From positions 124,001-188,000 of the forward strand of contig JAYEVK010000275.1 of assembly GCA_036346275.1 (NCBI GenBank): a stretch of 64,000 nucleotides of DNA, read 5' to 3'. Below, piece by piece: positions 33,990-45,068 of the stretch. A model generated the notes under the pieces. The model was given only the letters and a program-made list of their open reading frames with translations. It was not told the DNA's origin and did no database searches. This DNA is from Otatea glauca (taxonomy: Eukaryota > Streptophyta > Magnoliopsida > Poales > Poaceae). How positions within the stretch are numbered: the first letter of the stretch is position 1; each line of letters begins with the position of its first letter. The translations under genes and the position numbers were made by a program.

Positions 33990-35027
33990 TAATTCAGATG
34001 AAATTCAAAAACCAAATTTCAAATCTGGTATCTTTGAGGAACCCTAAACCAAAATCTTGATGAAATTACAAAAAAAATTGGCGAAATTGACCAAAATTTT
34101 GGTACTTTTCAACCTCCTATGAAATGGTCTCCCAAGGCTAGAAAAATCGGGAAAAATATGAAAAAATCATGCAAGTATTTATCTACATTTCCTATCTATT
34201 TGAATGCAAAATACCTTTATTTGCACATAAAATTTAGGGTTTTGGTTTATGGTTGCATAATTTGTGTATGTATTTTTTTTCATAATTTTCACATGTATTC
34301 CTTAGAAAATATATTACAATTTAAGGTTGAAATCTAAGTTAGGGTTTAGGGTTTAAGTTAAAATCTAAGTTAAGGTTTATGGTTTAGGCCGAAATTCAAG
34401 TTAGGGTTTAGGCTAAAATACAATTTAAGACCAAAATACAACATTTAAGGCTAAAATCCAAGTTAGGGTTTAGGTCAAAATATAATTTAAGGACTAAATC
34501 CAAGTTAGGGTTTAGGGTTTAGGCTGAAATACAATTTAAGGTTAAAATCCAAGTTATGGTTTAGACCGAAATATAAGTTAGGATTTAGGCCGAAATACAA
34601 TTTAAAGACGAAATACATTATTTAAGACCGAAATCCAAGTTAGGGTCTAGGGTTTAGACCGAAACATATCATTTAAGGTTGAAATCTAAATTAGGGCTTA
34701 AGCCAAAATACAATTTAAAGCCGAAATCCAAGTTAGTGTTTAGGGTTAGGGTTGCATAATTTGTGTATGTATTTTTTTGTAAAATTTTCATATGTATTCC
34801 TCACAAAAGGCATTACAGTTTGTCACAAAAGATTTGGTGCAAAATCCGGTTCTACAAACATGAAAACCGGTTCAAAAAGCCATCATCTCCTTGAAATTTA
34901 CCGAAATCATTGTAGCAAACCGTAGATTTTTAATTTTTTATTTCGCCGAGATTTGGAATCTTGACCTGGCCGAAATCCAAAATTTCGGTCAAGATTTTCC
35001 AAAATCTTTGCAAAATTTGTAACCCTA
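33990..35027. mobile_element. GAAATTTCGG-rich hAT-like element, copy 4, internally expanded
   Basis: The right end (CTAGGGTTACAAATTTTGC when reversed) matches the family termini; the left terminus is not recognisable, so the copy is left-truncated or rearranged. It shares with copy 2 the words AATGGTCTCCC, TTTTCA.ATGTATTCC, GATTTGGTGC and ACAAACATGAAAACC in the same order. Two versions of TTTGTGTATGTATTTTTTT (34261 and 34757) bracket an inserted repeat array, so this copy grew internally. Confidence 0.65.
34330..34752. repeat. Degenerate tandem array with telomere-like TTTAGGG words
   Basis: About ten irregular units of the form GTTAGGGTTTAGG followed by CCGAAATACAATTTAAGG or AAAATCCAA repeat every 40-60 bp. 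TTTAGGGTTTAGG occurs several times, which resembles the plant telomere repeat, but the units also contain element-derived GAAAT..AATTTAAG sequence. Confidence 0.75.
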
Positions 35028-35688
35028 GTACTCTGTGCCCGTTGGATGCCGTTGTCTCCACCTCCTCGCTAACAATTGCTGTCGAGACGATATCGAGCCA
35101 GACTGCACCATGCGTCACCAATGTGTTTATGCAAATGAAGGGAGATAGACACTTGATGAAGGATTTTTTTTTTAAATAATACATGTTTTGAAGTAATTTT
35201 ACAAAAATAATACCCTAAAAAAATTACAAAAATATACCTCTGTCTCCAGGTCTGTTTTGTCGCGGATTGAATTGGCCGATGGATTATTTTGCTGTGGATT
35301 CATTTGGTTGAGAAGACTGAGACTTCTGTCGCCATTTGAAATAGCAACAGAGGTATATTTTAGTCAAGGTGTCACGATTGAACTCAGAAATCCCAACAAA
35401 AACGAGACGAAGGCACCGTTTAGTGGCAGAAAAGAGTATCTCAAGGAAGGAAGAGCATCATCTTCACTTTGAGTTGAAATGCACCACAATAACTTAAGAT
35501 TTTGGATGAATTGATTGGTTATATTTCCACCATTCACCTCATCGCCAGGAACTATGCAGCGAAGCTAAAATAGTTTATCCTTCTCACATGCTAATAGTCC
35601 GTCTCAACAAAGGCCAAAACAGCACAGCACACGACAGCACAGTAGCAAGCAACAAACACCTTGACTTCCTGTGGCTTGAACTCACAGC
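35028..35688. other. Intergenic, with one short inverted repeat
   Basis: No gene recognised. AAAATATACCTCTGT near 35229-35244 and its exact complement ACAGAGGTATATTTT near 35347-35362 form a 15-bp inverted repeat about 120 bp apart, possibly a small MITE remnant. Confidence 0.45.
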
Positions 35689-36488
35689 TAGGCATGAAAA
35701 CGGATCGAACGAACACAGATAGATAATAGCGTTATCATATTTGTTTTCATTTTTTTTTCTCAGATACGAATACGAATACGGATAACCCGGATACGAATAC
35801 AAATACAAATAATGTCAAATATGGATACGGAGTGAATACGGTTACGGATATTTATCGAAACATAAAAACCCTTTAAATTATACACACAAAGTAAAAAAAT
35901 ATAACTAGTTTATTTGCTCCAAACATTCATTAAGAACATGTAATGACTCAATATTTGTATTCTTTGTTAAATTATGTTTAAAATAATAAATTATATATTT
36001 ATGAGTTTTTATGCATTTTTAGCTACTTATTTAAAATATTTTCCTATAAGGGCAGTAGTGTTTGAATTTTCAAGAAAATTTAAAAGCTGATAAAATCTTG
36101 AAAATAATTTTTTAAATGTTAGATTGTGTTAGAAACTTCTCTAATTTTTTTTGTATTTTTTGGAGTTGGTTTGCCAATTTTAATAATTAAAATTTGATTT
36201 ATAGATTAATTAAATTAGAAATGATTTTGAAATTCAGTAACCTTTTTAGGCTAAAAGAGTAGCCTTGGCTCAGCTCACGTGCATATCTGGATAATCCAAC
36301 CTATAAATATCCGGATTCATATCCGTATCCGATAGATAGTGAGTTACCGAATCCGTGTCTGTATCCGATTGAAAAAATCCATATCCGTTTTCGATCCGAT
36401 ACTATCTAACAAATATCTGATCCGACAGAATCCGTATCAAAAAATTATCCAGATCGATAAAAAATTATCCAATCTATTTTTATCCCTA
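35689..36488. mobile_element. Ac/Ds-like hAT non-autonomous element
   Basis: The left end TAGGCATGAAAACGGATCG and reversed right end TAGGGATAAAAATAGATTGG resemble the Ac-type terminus TAGGGATGAAAACGG. The flanks CTCACAGC (35681-35688) and GTGACAGC (36489-36496) match in 6 of 8 positions. Subterminal clusters of ATACGAAT/GGATAC words point inward on both sides. Length is 800 bp and no transposase ORF is present. Confidence 0.75.
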
Positions 36489-36496
36489 GTGACAGC

Positions 36497-37570
36497 ACCA
36501 AAAGCTGGATTCACATTAAAAAAAAGAGAAAATTTCATCTATAGCATAAGTTTAAGCACGGCACCAAATAATACCATAATCAAAGCCCGATACCAATTAA
36601 TACCGCAACATGTTGCGAAATTTCTCATCTATATCACATGGACACTTTTACCCTTTTTCTTCTCCCCTTCCCCTCATCTTTTCCTCTCAATTCACTCGCA
36701 AGTTGTCAGACTTACTCCGGTTGATGTCATCCTTCAAGAACCCTTACCGGTGGGAGCTTGTTGAGGATAAGGAGGACATGGACGATGCCCTCGAGGACGA
36801 GGAAGATGACCACGATGCTAGAGTAGGCTTGAGCACGATGTGTCAGCGAACACTTCGGTAAGGGTCACCGTCGCTAGCTTCCTCCCCTCCGGCCCGATTT
36901 CGGCGGCGTCTTCATCCCTTCTAGCATCTTCATCTCCTCCGGCAGAGAGAATAAGGAGGAACATAACGCCATCAGATCCACCGTCTACTAATCGTTGTTG
37001 TCCCTTGACACCGCCTCCTCCACCGCCGATGACTGCCCCTCCCATCCGTCATGATGCCCCTTTCTCCTCCACTAGCGCCTCTCCTTGCCTACTCAAGCTA
37101 GAAGAGGATGTCTGCAATGGCGGTTGGTGACTAGCAACGGCAACGAGAGACTCGTCGTGCTCAGGCCTACAACATGTTTTTTTTTGCCAGATGTGATTAT
37201 GAGAAGACTAAAGAGTAAATGAAACTAGAAAGATCTTTTCTTTATTCGACAAAACTGACTTTGTGGTATAGATAGCAAATTTGAGCGATCTATGTGATAT
37301 TAATTAATACCGAGGCGCTAGTCGGGTGTTAGATCGACGCTTAGCGCCTAATCGCCGATTAGATGGGCCACCTAGGCGAGAGGGTGGAGCCCAGCGCCTA
37401 AGCAGCTAAGCGCCACCTAGATGAGCTAGGCGGCCGTCTAGGAGAATAGTGATATGTACCTAGACTTTATTTGTGGTTTTATTTGGTACCGGACTTAAAC
37501 TTTTCCTATAGATTAAACTTTCCTTAAAAATAAATCCAGAAATAAAAAACGAAGAGTCCACTCCTCTGAT
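36497..37570. other. Intergenic, probable transposon relics
   Basis: No supported gene. A short plus-strand frame at 36610-36861 ends in an acidic stretch but lacks family resemblance. Around 37312-37450 a cluster of TAGGCG/GCGCCTA words recalls a dispersed grass repeat; its borders could not be found. Confidence 0.4.
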
Positions 37571-37887
37571 GGACTGTAGGCCGAAGAGGCAATCAATCGG
37601 TCCCGGCTGGCTGAAGCTCACTACCGGAATTCGGAGAGCGGAACTGCGGAAAGAAAATCTTCGGTTTCTTAAAAAAAAATCCCGTCTTTCCTTCGTTCGT
37701 TCATCTATTCATTCATTTGGGCCGGAGACGCATGTCTATTCTTGGGGAAGCCGTCCTGAGGAGATCCAGGAGAACGGAGGCGGTTGGTAGTAGCCGTACC
37801 AGTCCAACAACATCAACAACAGGTGCTCCAATCTAGCAGCTACCAGTCCCAGGCCGTGGTGAAGCAGGACGACAACCCGGACTCCTC

Positions 37888-40800
37888 ATGGAAGGTGGGT
37901 GCTTTCTCTTAGCTTCGTTTTGAGGATAGATAGATAGCTTTGTTCTAGATCTGGGCGGGATTTCTTGAAAAATCAGGATCCAGGCAACTTTTTTTCTGCC
38001 TGGAGTGCCTGTTTCTCTTGTAATTTCTTGATTCAGGGTGAGTTTTTGCAGTCAAGAAGTGGAACGCATGCGCAAATTCTAGGTTGATTGTTTAGGCTGG
38101 TTCTTCCTTTTGGGCTGATTCTTTGGGTGGACATGGCAGTAAGGGTTAGGAACAAGAGGTAAAAGTTTCAATTTCTAGTGTCCAAATTATGCCATTCTGG
38201 GATTTTTGCTTCGAGGGCTGTTCTTGAATTCTATTACTAAAGCTCTTCTTTTGTTTGGAGGGAGCAATGGAATGAAACTCGTTCACATGATAGTGGGTGG
38301 CAGTGTTTAAACTTTTGTGGTTTCGCGATTTAAGATTTGGGAAAATTCAGTGCGTGACGTAAGTTCTGTTTTTGAGTGTGATTTTTACTAGTAGAGAATA
38401 TTAGTTTTGTACGGTAGGACAAATTCAATGCTAGGATTATGGCACTCAATTAGGTTTTAGGTTCTAGATGTGCGATTGGAGAACAAAATTAAGACATAGA
38501 TTTAGCAGCAAGTTGTACTGCAATTCGCAGTACTGCAGAATGGCGCTGATTGCATTTTGATGATTTCAGGTCATAAGTAGAAAAAAAAAACCCTACAATG
38601 GTATAACGTTTGAAATGATAGACAACTAATTGTATGTTTCACCATTAGTCACTTGCAGAGGCTATAATGGTACAATATTTGACACTGATAAACAATTAAG
38701 TTTATCTTTTATCATTGCTAAGTGCTAACTAAACTGGTAAAGTGCTGAAACACATCTGGAGGGTCTTGCTATGCCTGGTTTGGTTGAGATATTAGGAGCA
38801 AGCATGTATGATGTTGTGCCCCCATTTGACCGGAATAGTCCATGTATTCAGTTGTTACATTCATGCACTTGATTTTGCCAGAAGGATAATACATGATAAC
38901 TACATTCAATTACTAAGAGTCCAATTCTTGTTTTTCTATGCCCTTCAGCTGCTATTCAGAGGAAAATACACTTATTACATCTATTTGGTAATTCAACCGT
39001 CTCACTAGTAATTCTTGAATGTCTGATCATCAATTTGATGAATGTAGATCAACTTGAGAAATCCTTTTTGTTAGTAGATTAGTTGAGCATTTTCTGATTC
39101 TAATAGTCCTGAACAGACTGTGTCCATAATCCATATTTAAGGTTCTCTGGTTTTTAGTATGTATGGGCTTGTTGGTACTTCTAGAAAAACACAAAAAGAT
39201 CGTGTCCATATTGTGTTTCATTGGTATTGGCATTGTCAGTGTTGGCTCAACCTAGTGGATAATCTTTGTAACCCCATCTTGAGCTGCACCCCTGCTTGCT
39301 TACTCATATGTATGGTGTAATACTAGCAAACGGGACATCTTAACTTCAGTGCTCTATCAGTTCTTTCCTGTTATTTTTACTTAATAACTTCAATCCTAGA
39401 ATTTCTTGAACTCCCTCATATTCAATCACTTAATATCTTTCCTGTCATCCTGTGCAAAATTTATACTTCGTAATTGAGGAATTTGATGACTTTTAGCAGG
39501 CCAATCACCTGATCGTATATCGATTGGGTCAGGACCTAAAAAGTCTAGTGTTTCATCACGAGGTAGACAGCGTAATTCATCATCATCATCTACATGTAAA
39601 GATTTTCTCCGGAAGTTTGTGGACAATGAACTTTTAACTTCAAGCCTAGAGGATTGGTTCTCTGGGCACAGTGAAGATTGTGGTTTCAGGAAGCCAGCTT
39701 TTGATGTTCCTTTTGACCGTACTGAACTGCAGAATTTTGACTATGCTCTGGAAGGTGTTACCTTTCAGCAGCTAGTACGGATGCCAAATGCTCTTCATGC
39801 ATCGACATCAGATATTTTTGAAGCTACTGCACATCTTGCTTTGGAGGATTTTCTACATGCAGGCATTAAGGGATTGTGGGAAACTTTCTGGGGTCCTGAT
39901 GAAGCAATGCCTTTCTCAGTTGCCTGTATACACAGCACAAGCTCCAAGTTTTATCCCGCTGAGAAGGTTATTAGCAGTGGGAAACTTGATGGTGTTTGTG
40001 CGACTTCTGTACTGCTGAAGAATTCGAAGCATTCACAAGGAAGATGGGATGATATTGTTGTATTGGCTTCGTTGAGACCTGGTATTGGTATGGTTTCTGC
40101 ACAGAATGACCAACCGCCATCACCTACTGTCTTGGGAGAGGCACTATTCTTTGCCTTGCGTGTTCTACTCTCCCGGAGCCTTAGCAGATTCTCCACTGTT
40201 CTTCGAAATTCAGATTTTGTTTATGTGCTCCTTGTGGATTCACAGTTTGGAGGAGTGGTAAATGTCCAAGGTGATCTGAACAAGCTGGATTTTGATTTGA
40301 ACAATGTTTATGACTGTGCTGCTGAATGGATAAAAAAACATGCCAAAATAACAGTTTCTTCCATAGATCGAGTATGGAACAAACTCGGAAATGCTAATTG
40401 GGGAGACATTGGGACACTTCAAGTTCTCCTTGCAATTTTCCACTCAATGATCCAATTCTGTGGAGCACCAAAGTATTCTCTTGATGAACTAGCCACAGAG
40501 CATAGTTCCCGGCTTCAGAGTCGAAGATCAGAAAGACATTTGGTAGACAGGCAAACTAATGGAAATGGTTTGTTTCGATTCCAGCAACGAAGTCAATCTC
40601 CTGAAATTGTTGAAGTGCAGGAGGAAGGAGCTGATGCAAAACCGGACGAAATCTTGAAGCTTGAGATAGGATCTGTTGTCTTGATGGAGGATGCTAACTG
40701 GCAGAAGGGTTTTCTGATCAATGATATTCTAACAGACAGTGAGCCTCCTATTTATAGTGCTACTCCTGTAGAAGAACCTACCAAAACCTATTTGTTGTAT

Positions 40801-41607
40801 GTAGGCTCCAGCCCTTCTCACTTGGAGCCAGCATGGGAGGATATGAATTCCTGGTACCAAGTTCAAAGGCAGACAAAAGTACTGACTTTGATGAAGCAAA
40901 GAGGCATTTCTAGCAGATATGTTCTGCAGATGGTAGCTTCTGGACATGTCGTTCATCCAGGCCCATGTGACAAGCCTAGCTCCAGTGGGAGTTGTGGTCA
41001 TCCATGGTGCAGTACTCCAATCCTTGTGACGTCACCAGTTGGTGAGACCATTTCGAATCTGATACGAAATGGATTGTTCAGTGTTGAGGAGGCTCTGAGA
41101 TGTTGCCATGACTGTTTGTCTGCTCTTGCTGCTGCAGCATCTGCAGGAATCCGTCACGGTGACATCCGGCCAGAGAATGTGATCCGTGTGAGTAATGGTT
41201 CAAGGCATCCATATTTTGTACTTATTGGATGGGGTCATGCTATCCTAGAAGATAGGGATCGACCTTTAATGAATCTATTCTTCTCATCTACGTTTGCTCT
41301 CCAGGAAGGCAAATTATGTGCAGCATCTGACGCAGAAAGTTTAATTTATCTTCTATTTTTCTCGTGTGGTGGAGTTTTCCCAGAGCTTGACTCAGTTGAA
41401 GGTGCACTTCAGTGGAGGGAGACATCATGGTCAAGGAGAGTTATACAGCAGAAATTGGGTGATGTCTCAGCAGTGTTGAAAGCTTTTGCAGATTATGTTG
41501 ACAGCCTTTGCGGGACTCCATACCCAATGGACTATGAGATATGGTTGAGAAGGTTGCGAAGGACAATCAATGAAGATCATGGAAAGGAGGTTGATACATC
41601 AAGTTAG
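37888..41607 (+). CDS. Protein kinase-like protein of unknown role (probable pseudokinase)
   Basis: The coding sequence is split by one intron of 1605 bp. Exon 1 contributes only seven coding bases (ATGGAAG, 37888-37894, before GTGGGT) and exon 2 runs 39500-41607, giving about 704 aa. The junction reads MEGQSPDRISIGSGPKKSS and stays open to the stop. The N-terminus is Ser/Arg-rich. A C-terminal kinase-like fold is suggested by HGDIRPENVI (about residues 554-563), followed by IGWGHA where a DFG motif would be. The usual HRD Arg and DFG Asp are absent and no glycine loop was recognised, so catalysis is unlikely. A Cys/His cluster (SCGHPWC) lies near residue 500. The 5' UTR probably starts around 37650-37750. 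The exact family was not recognised. Confidence 0.85.
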
Positions 41608-43587
41608 TACCGCAGCACATGTTCCATACCTTGTATTGTTGTTGTAGATAATTTATTTGTCTGTCTTGTGAAAGGTCCATAGCTCATACTATTCCCAAAC
41701 TCACAATCTGCTGCTGCTATCCTCAACCTGGATTTCTGACAGTGGTATTGCCCTCGCACAAGAATGCAGTTGAGATCCTTGAGGATATCTGCAAACATGA
41801 TATATTCTCTAAAATTGATGAACTGTGTTTTGGCTGCTCTCTGAGATTGTGTGCCCATTTCATTCGGTATGGCTGGAAATGCAGACGATTTTCTCCTGAT
41901 TAGTGTTTAAAATGTTAAAACTTAGAAGTGGTAGGTAAATGTGGATGCAAGTGTGCGGTATATTCAATAAATTTTTGCTCATTTTTCTTTTTGAAATTGC
42001 ACCAGAATGGATTTGTGATTAGAGGTGGTGTGGCATAGTAGCATTCTGAGTAAATTATTTGTTGGGTGATATGTTGAAGTGCACCCAGTTCATGTAAATG
42101 GTGTATTTGTTCCGTTTTTTGAACTCCTATCCTGCAACTGCCGGGTCTTGATTTGTGTGAAGCTACTAAGTTGCCGCATGCATCAAGAAATATTTCTGTG
42201 ATGGAGGTATGTTTCGTATTTGCATCAAGAAACACTGAGATGGTGGTACAATTCGTGTTTCGTTTTAGTGACTGTTTCGAGGTATCCGTTACTTATATGG
42301 GCTTTGACTCTGTTGATCACCATTTATAAGCTTCGAATGATCTCATTTACTCTAGTTCTGAAACTGTTAGACGGTTTGACCAGGTTGTCAAATTGTTGGA
42401 ACTTGCTTCAATGTTACAAACGTGCATGTTGTGATGCTTTATTCTGACGAAAAATGATGTATTCTTTTTTAAGCAGAGAATTGTTTGTAAAATTGAGTGC
42501 TAATGATTTCTGAAACATTTCCCCAAAGGGCCTATGATTGGAGGCTTGGAGCCTGTTCCTATCCGTGCACAAGACATCAGGATGCACTGCCACTATATAT
42601 GTTCTCTGAAATTCGTGTTAATTTTTGCTAAGTAATATATGCCCACCTGCTTGTTCTTGGTTTGATGTCTGTGCCTGAGTTTGTTGTATCCGTCCTCCAG
42701 ACTCCACAGCGATCGTAACCCTGAAGATATTACCAACTTAAAGGCTGAAAGCTCCTCTTTCTTTGGAAAAAGAAAAGAAAAGATACTACTAGAAAGAACG
42801 TACACGATCCGGTTGCCTTTGTCGACTTGCCTTTTTGCGCCACCGCGTACACAGGAGAGTCGTCCTCCTCGGCACGCGAAGCCGAGAAACGGTGGCCGTC
42901 GAGCTGCCCTGCGGCGCCAGGGCTCTGACAAATTGATAAAAGGCAAGGCTGTTTATGCAAAACAGCATTACGATCTGGACCGCCCAAGTTTCATCCAAGG
43001 GATTGCGATCACGCGGTCCATTTTTGGGTGGAAATGATAAACAAAATTAACTAAAGGGACTCTTTTGAAAAAAGTACAGATGGCTATTTCGGAAGTGACG
43101 ATTTTTCTAGCATTTTTTTGCTTGTTTGGAATTTGCAAATCTAGTCTCTCTATTGTGACTGCGCCTGCCCCACACTCATCCGCCTCCTGCGCATTGCTGC
43201 CTCGACAACGCGCGCTCTCGTGCTCACCGACCGGTAGGGGAGTACGGGAGCACCGATAGAGAAAGTTAGATTTGCAAATTCTGGTACGAGGAATCTAGAT
43301 TTAAGAAAATCAATACAAAAAAAGCTAGAAAAATAATTGCTTCCCTATGTTGCCAGTTACATGTGGGTCCTCGGTTTCATCGAAGTAGCGGCGCAGATAA
43401 CTTTGGTCCTAAACGACAATACAGAGTAACCGTACGGGTGTTTCTACAAAACTCTATCTGCCATTCTTCTACTCGATCTGGGCCGCACAAGCGCGATCAA
43501 ACGGCTCCCCCAGCGAACCCACACGAACCAGAACGCGCGGCCGCCCTCTTGCATCGCCGCCTCTCGCCGTTTCGAGGACACAGATCG
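41608..43587. other. 3' flank and intergenic region
   Basis: This holds the 3' UTR of the kinase-like gene and the promoter of the next gene. Several open frames occur, none with recognisable family features. No transposon ends were identified with confidence. Confidence 0.45.
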
Positions 43588-44407
43588 ATGGTGGCCGCGG
43601 CGACCGTGTACCGGCGGGTGCTCAAGGCCGTGCAGAAGCACGTCGGCGCTGGCGCCTCCAAGCTGCACTTCCGCGACTTCGTTGCCGCTGAGTTCCGAAG
43701 CCCCGCCGGCATGGAGGCCGACGCCAGGGCAAGGCTGCAGCTCGCTGGGGACTACGCCTACCTCCTCACCAGCGTCCACCACTACAAGGTCGGAATTTCC
43801 TTCATACTTGCGGTGCAGAATGTTTTCTTGGTACTTGTAGAATCTGCGCATTACTTAGCAGAGCATGTGTTTGATGAAATGTCGAGAAGAAAAAAATTTC
43901 CTTTGTTTTTGGTTCCTTGGTTTTAATGTGCTAAGCTGGGTTACTTACAGTTGCAGGGAACGGATGTTAACCTCTCGAGAAGTCGATAGCTTATTAATGT
44001 GAGAAATCTGGGTCAGAGATTATTTGGATATGCAAACATTGCTACTTGTTTTGTTCAATCACTACTTTGGCGGTCTAGTTTTGAGTGGTAATATGCAACG
44101 AATAGAAATTGCATCATATGTGTATTAGAATATGAGCGTATGCTTGTTTAATTTCTGATTTCCATAATTTGATCTCATTAGATCTCCTACTTTCGATCGA
44201 GCAAGTTCTCATCCTTTCGTGGTAGCATGTTACCATCGGCTCGTCATGCACCATGTACTCCTCTAACTCTGTAGCTCATGTTTGATTGTTCAGGACCTGC
44301 TATTCTCGTACAATATAGCTGTGGACCGATCTGATGAAATGAAGAAGATATTGAACAAATCTGCTGCCAGTGTAGGCCTTCAGCTTCCAGATGTCTACCA
44401 GCCGTGA
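43588..44407 (+). CDS. FMC1-like mitochondrial LYR protein
   Basis: Two exons, 43588-43788 and 44294-44407, join in frame to give 104 aa, close to FMC1 family size. The N-terminus carries a LYR-type helix (VYRRVLKAVQKHV) followed by a basic helical region. Exon 2 encodes DLLFSYNIAVDRSDEMKKIL and ends SAASVGLQLPDVYQP; the SA..VGL.LP tail is shared with FMC1 proteins. FMC1 in yeast and animals assists assembly of the F1 part of mitochondrial ATP synthase; that role is inferred by family. The start codon is the first ATG in a GC-rich context (GATCGATGGTG). It is convergent with the DHHC gene, about 660 bp from its 3' end. Confidence 0.75.
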
Positions 44408-45068
44408 GAGCTTCTTTTGTGCACGTCTGTTCAACCCATGGTACCGCCCTCTATGAAAATATGGAGCAACTTTGATCGAGTTTCAAAATTCCATTTGTTC
44501 TGGAAAGTTTAGCTTGCTAGCTGTACTCTTTTCCCAATAATGAGCAATGGCATTGGGTTTGTTAATGGTTTACACTATCTTGTTCTATGCCGTATGAGTG
44601 GTTTTTAATAGGAATCCGTCACTTCCCTGTTGTAACTTGCACAGCATCTGAATTGCGTTACATGTAGGTTGTCCTTTTATACTGAACCTTCAACTATACC
44701 AATCTGACCTGCTGCACTACGAAATGAGGAAAGCAATCAAACCATTGATACTGTTCAAGCTATTCTCTCTCTATGTCCACTTCTCTCATGCAAAGGTCAA
44801 CATGCCCTACAAGCATATAATGCAACAATATGTGAGCAATGCAATGGGAGAGATATGTAATAATTCAGTTTAATACACCCTCCTTAAAAACATTTGCTGA
44901 GGTATTGATTATTGAATAATCCTGCACTTTCTGTTTTTATTTGTCATTCTTATCGTAAAGAATGATGTCAATTCACAATGGCCATATCTATGAACAGATT
45001 CCCAAATGCACATGGTTTATACAGAACTATCAGCTCATGTCCTTCGAAGATTGGACAGATCTTCTATT
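44408..45068. other. Convergent intergenic region
   Basis: The 3' flanks of the FMC1-like gene (+) and the DHHC gene (-) meet here. No other feature is supported. Confidence 0.5.

Noticed and set aside
34330..34752. Interstitial telomere tract
   Set aside because: The TTTAGGG words are irregular and mixed with element sequence; there is no perfect telomeric array.
42681..43037. Overlapping frames on both strands between genes
   Set aside because: The frames are mutually antisense, unsupported by motifs, and lie in the probable promoter region.
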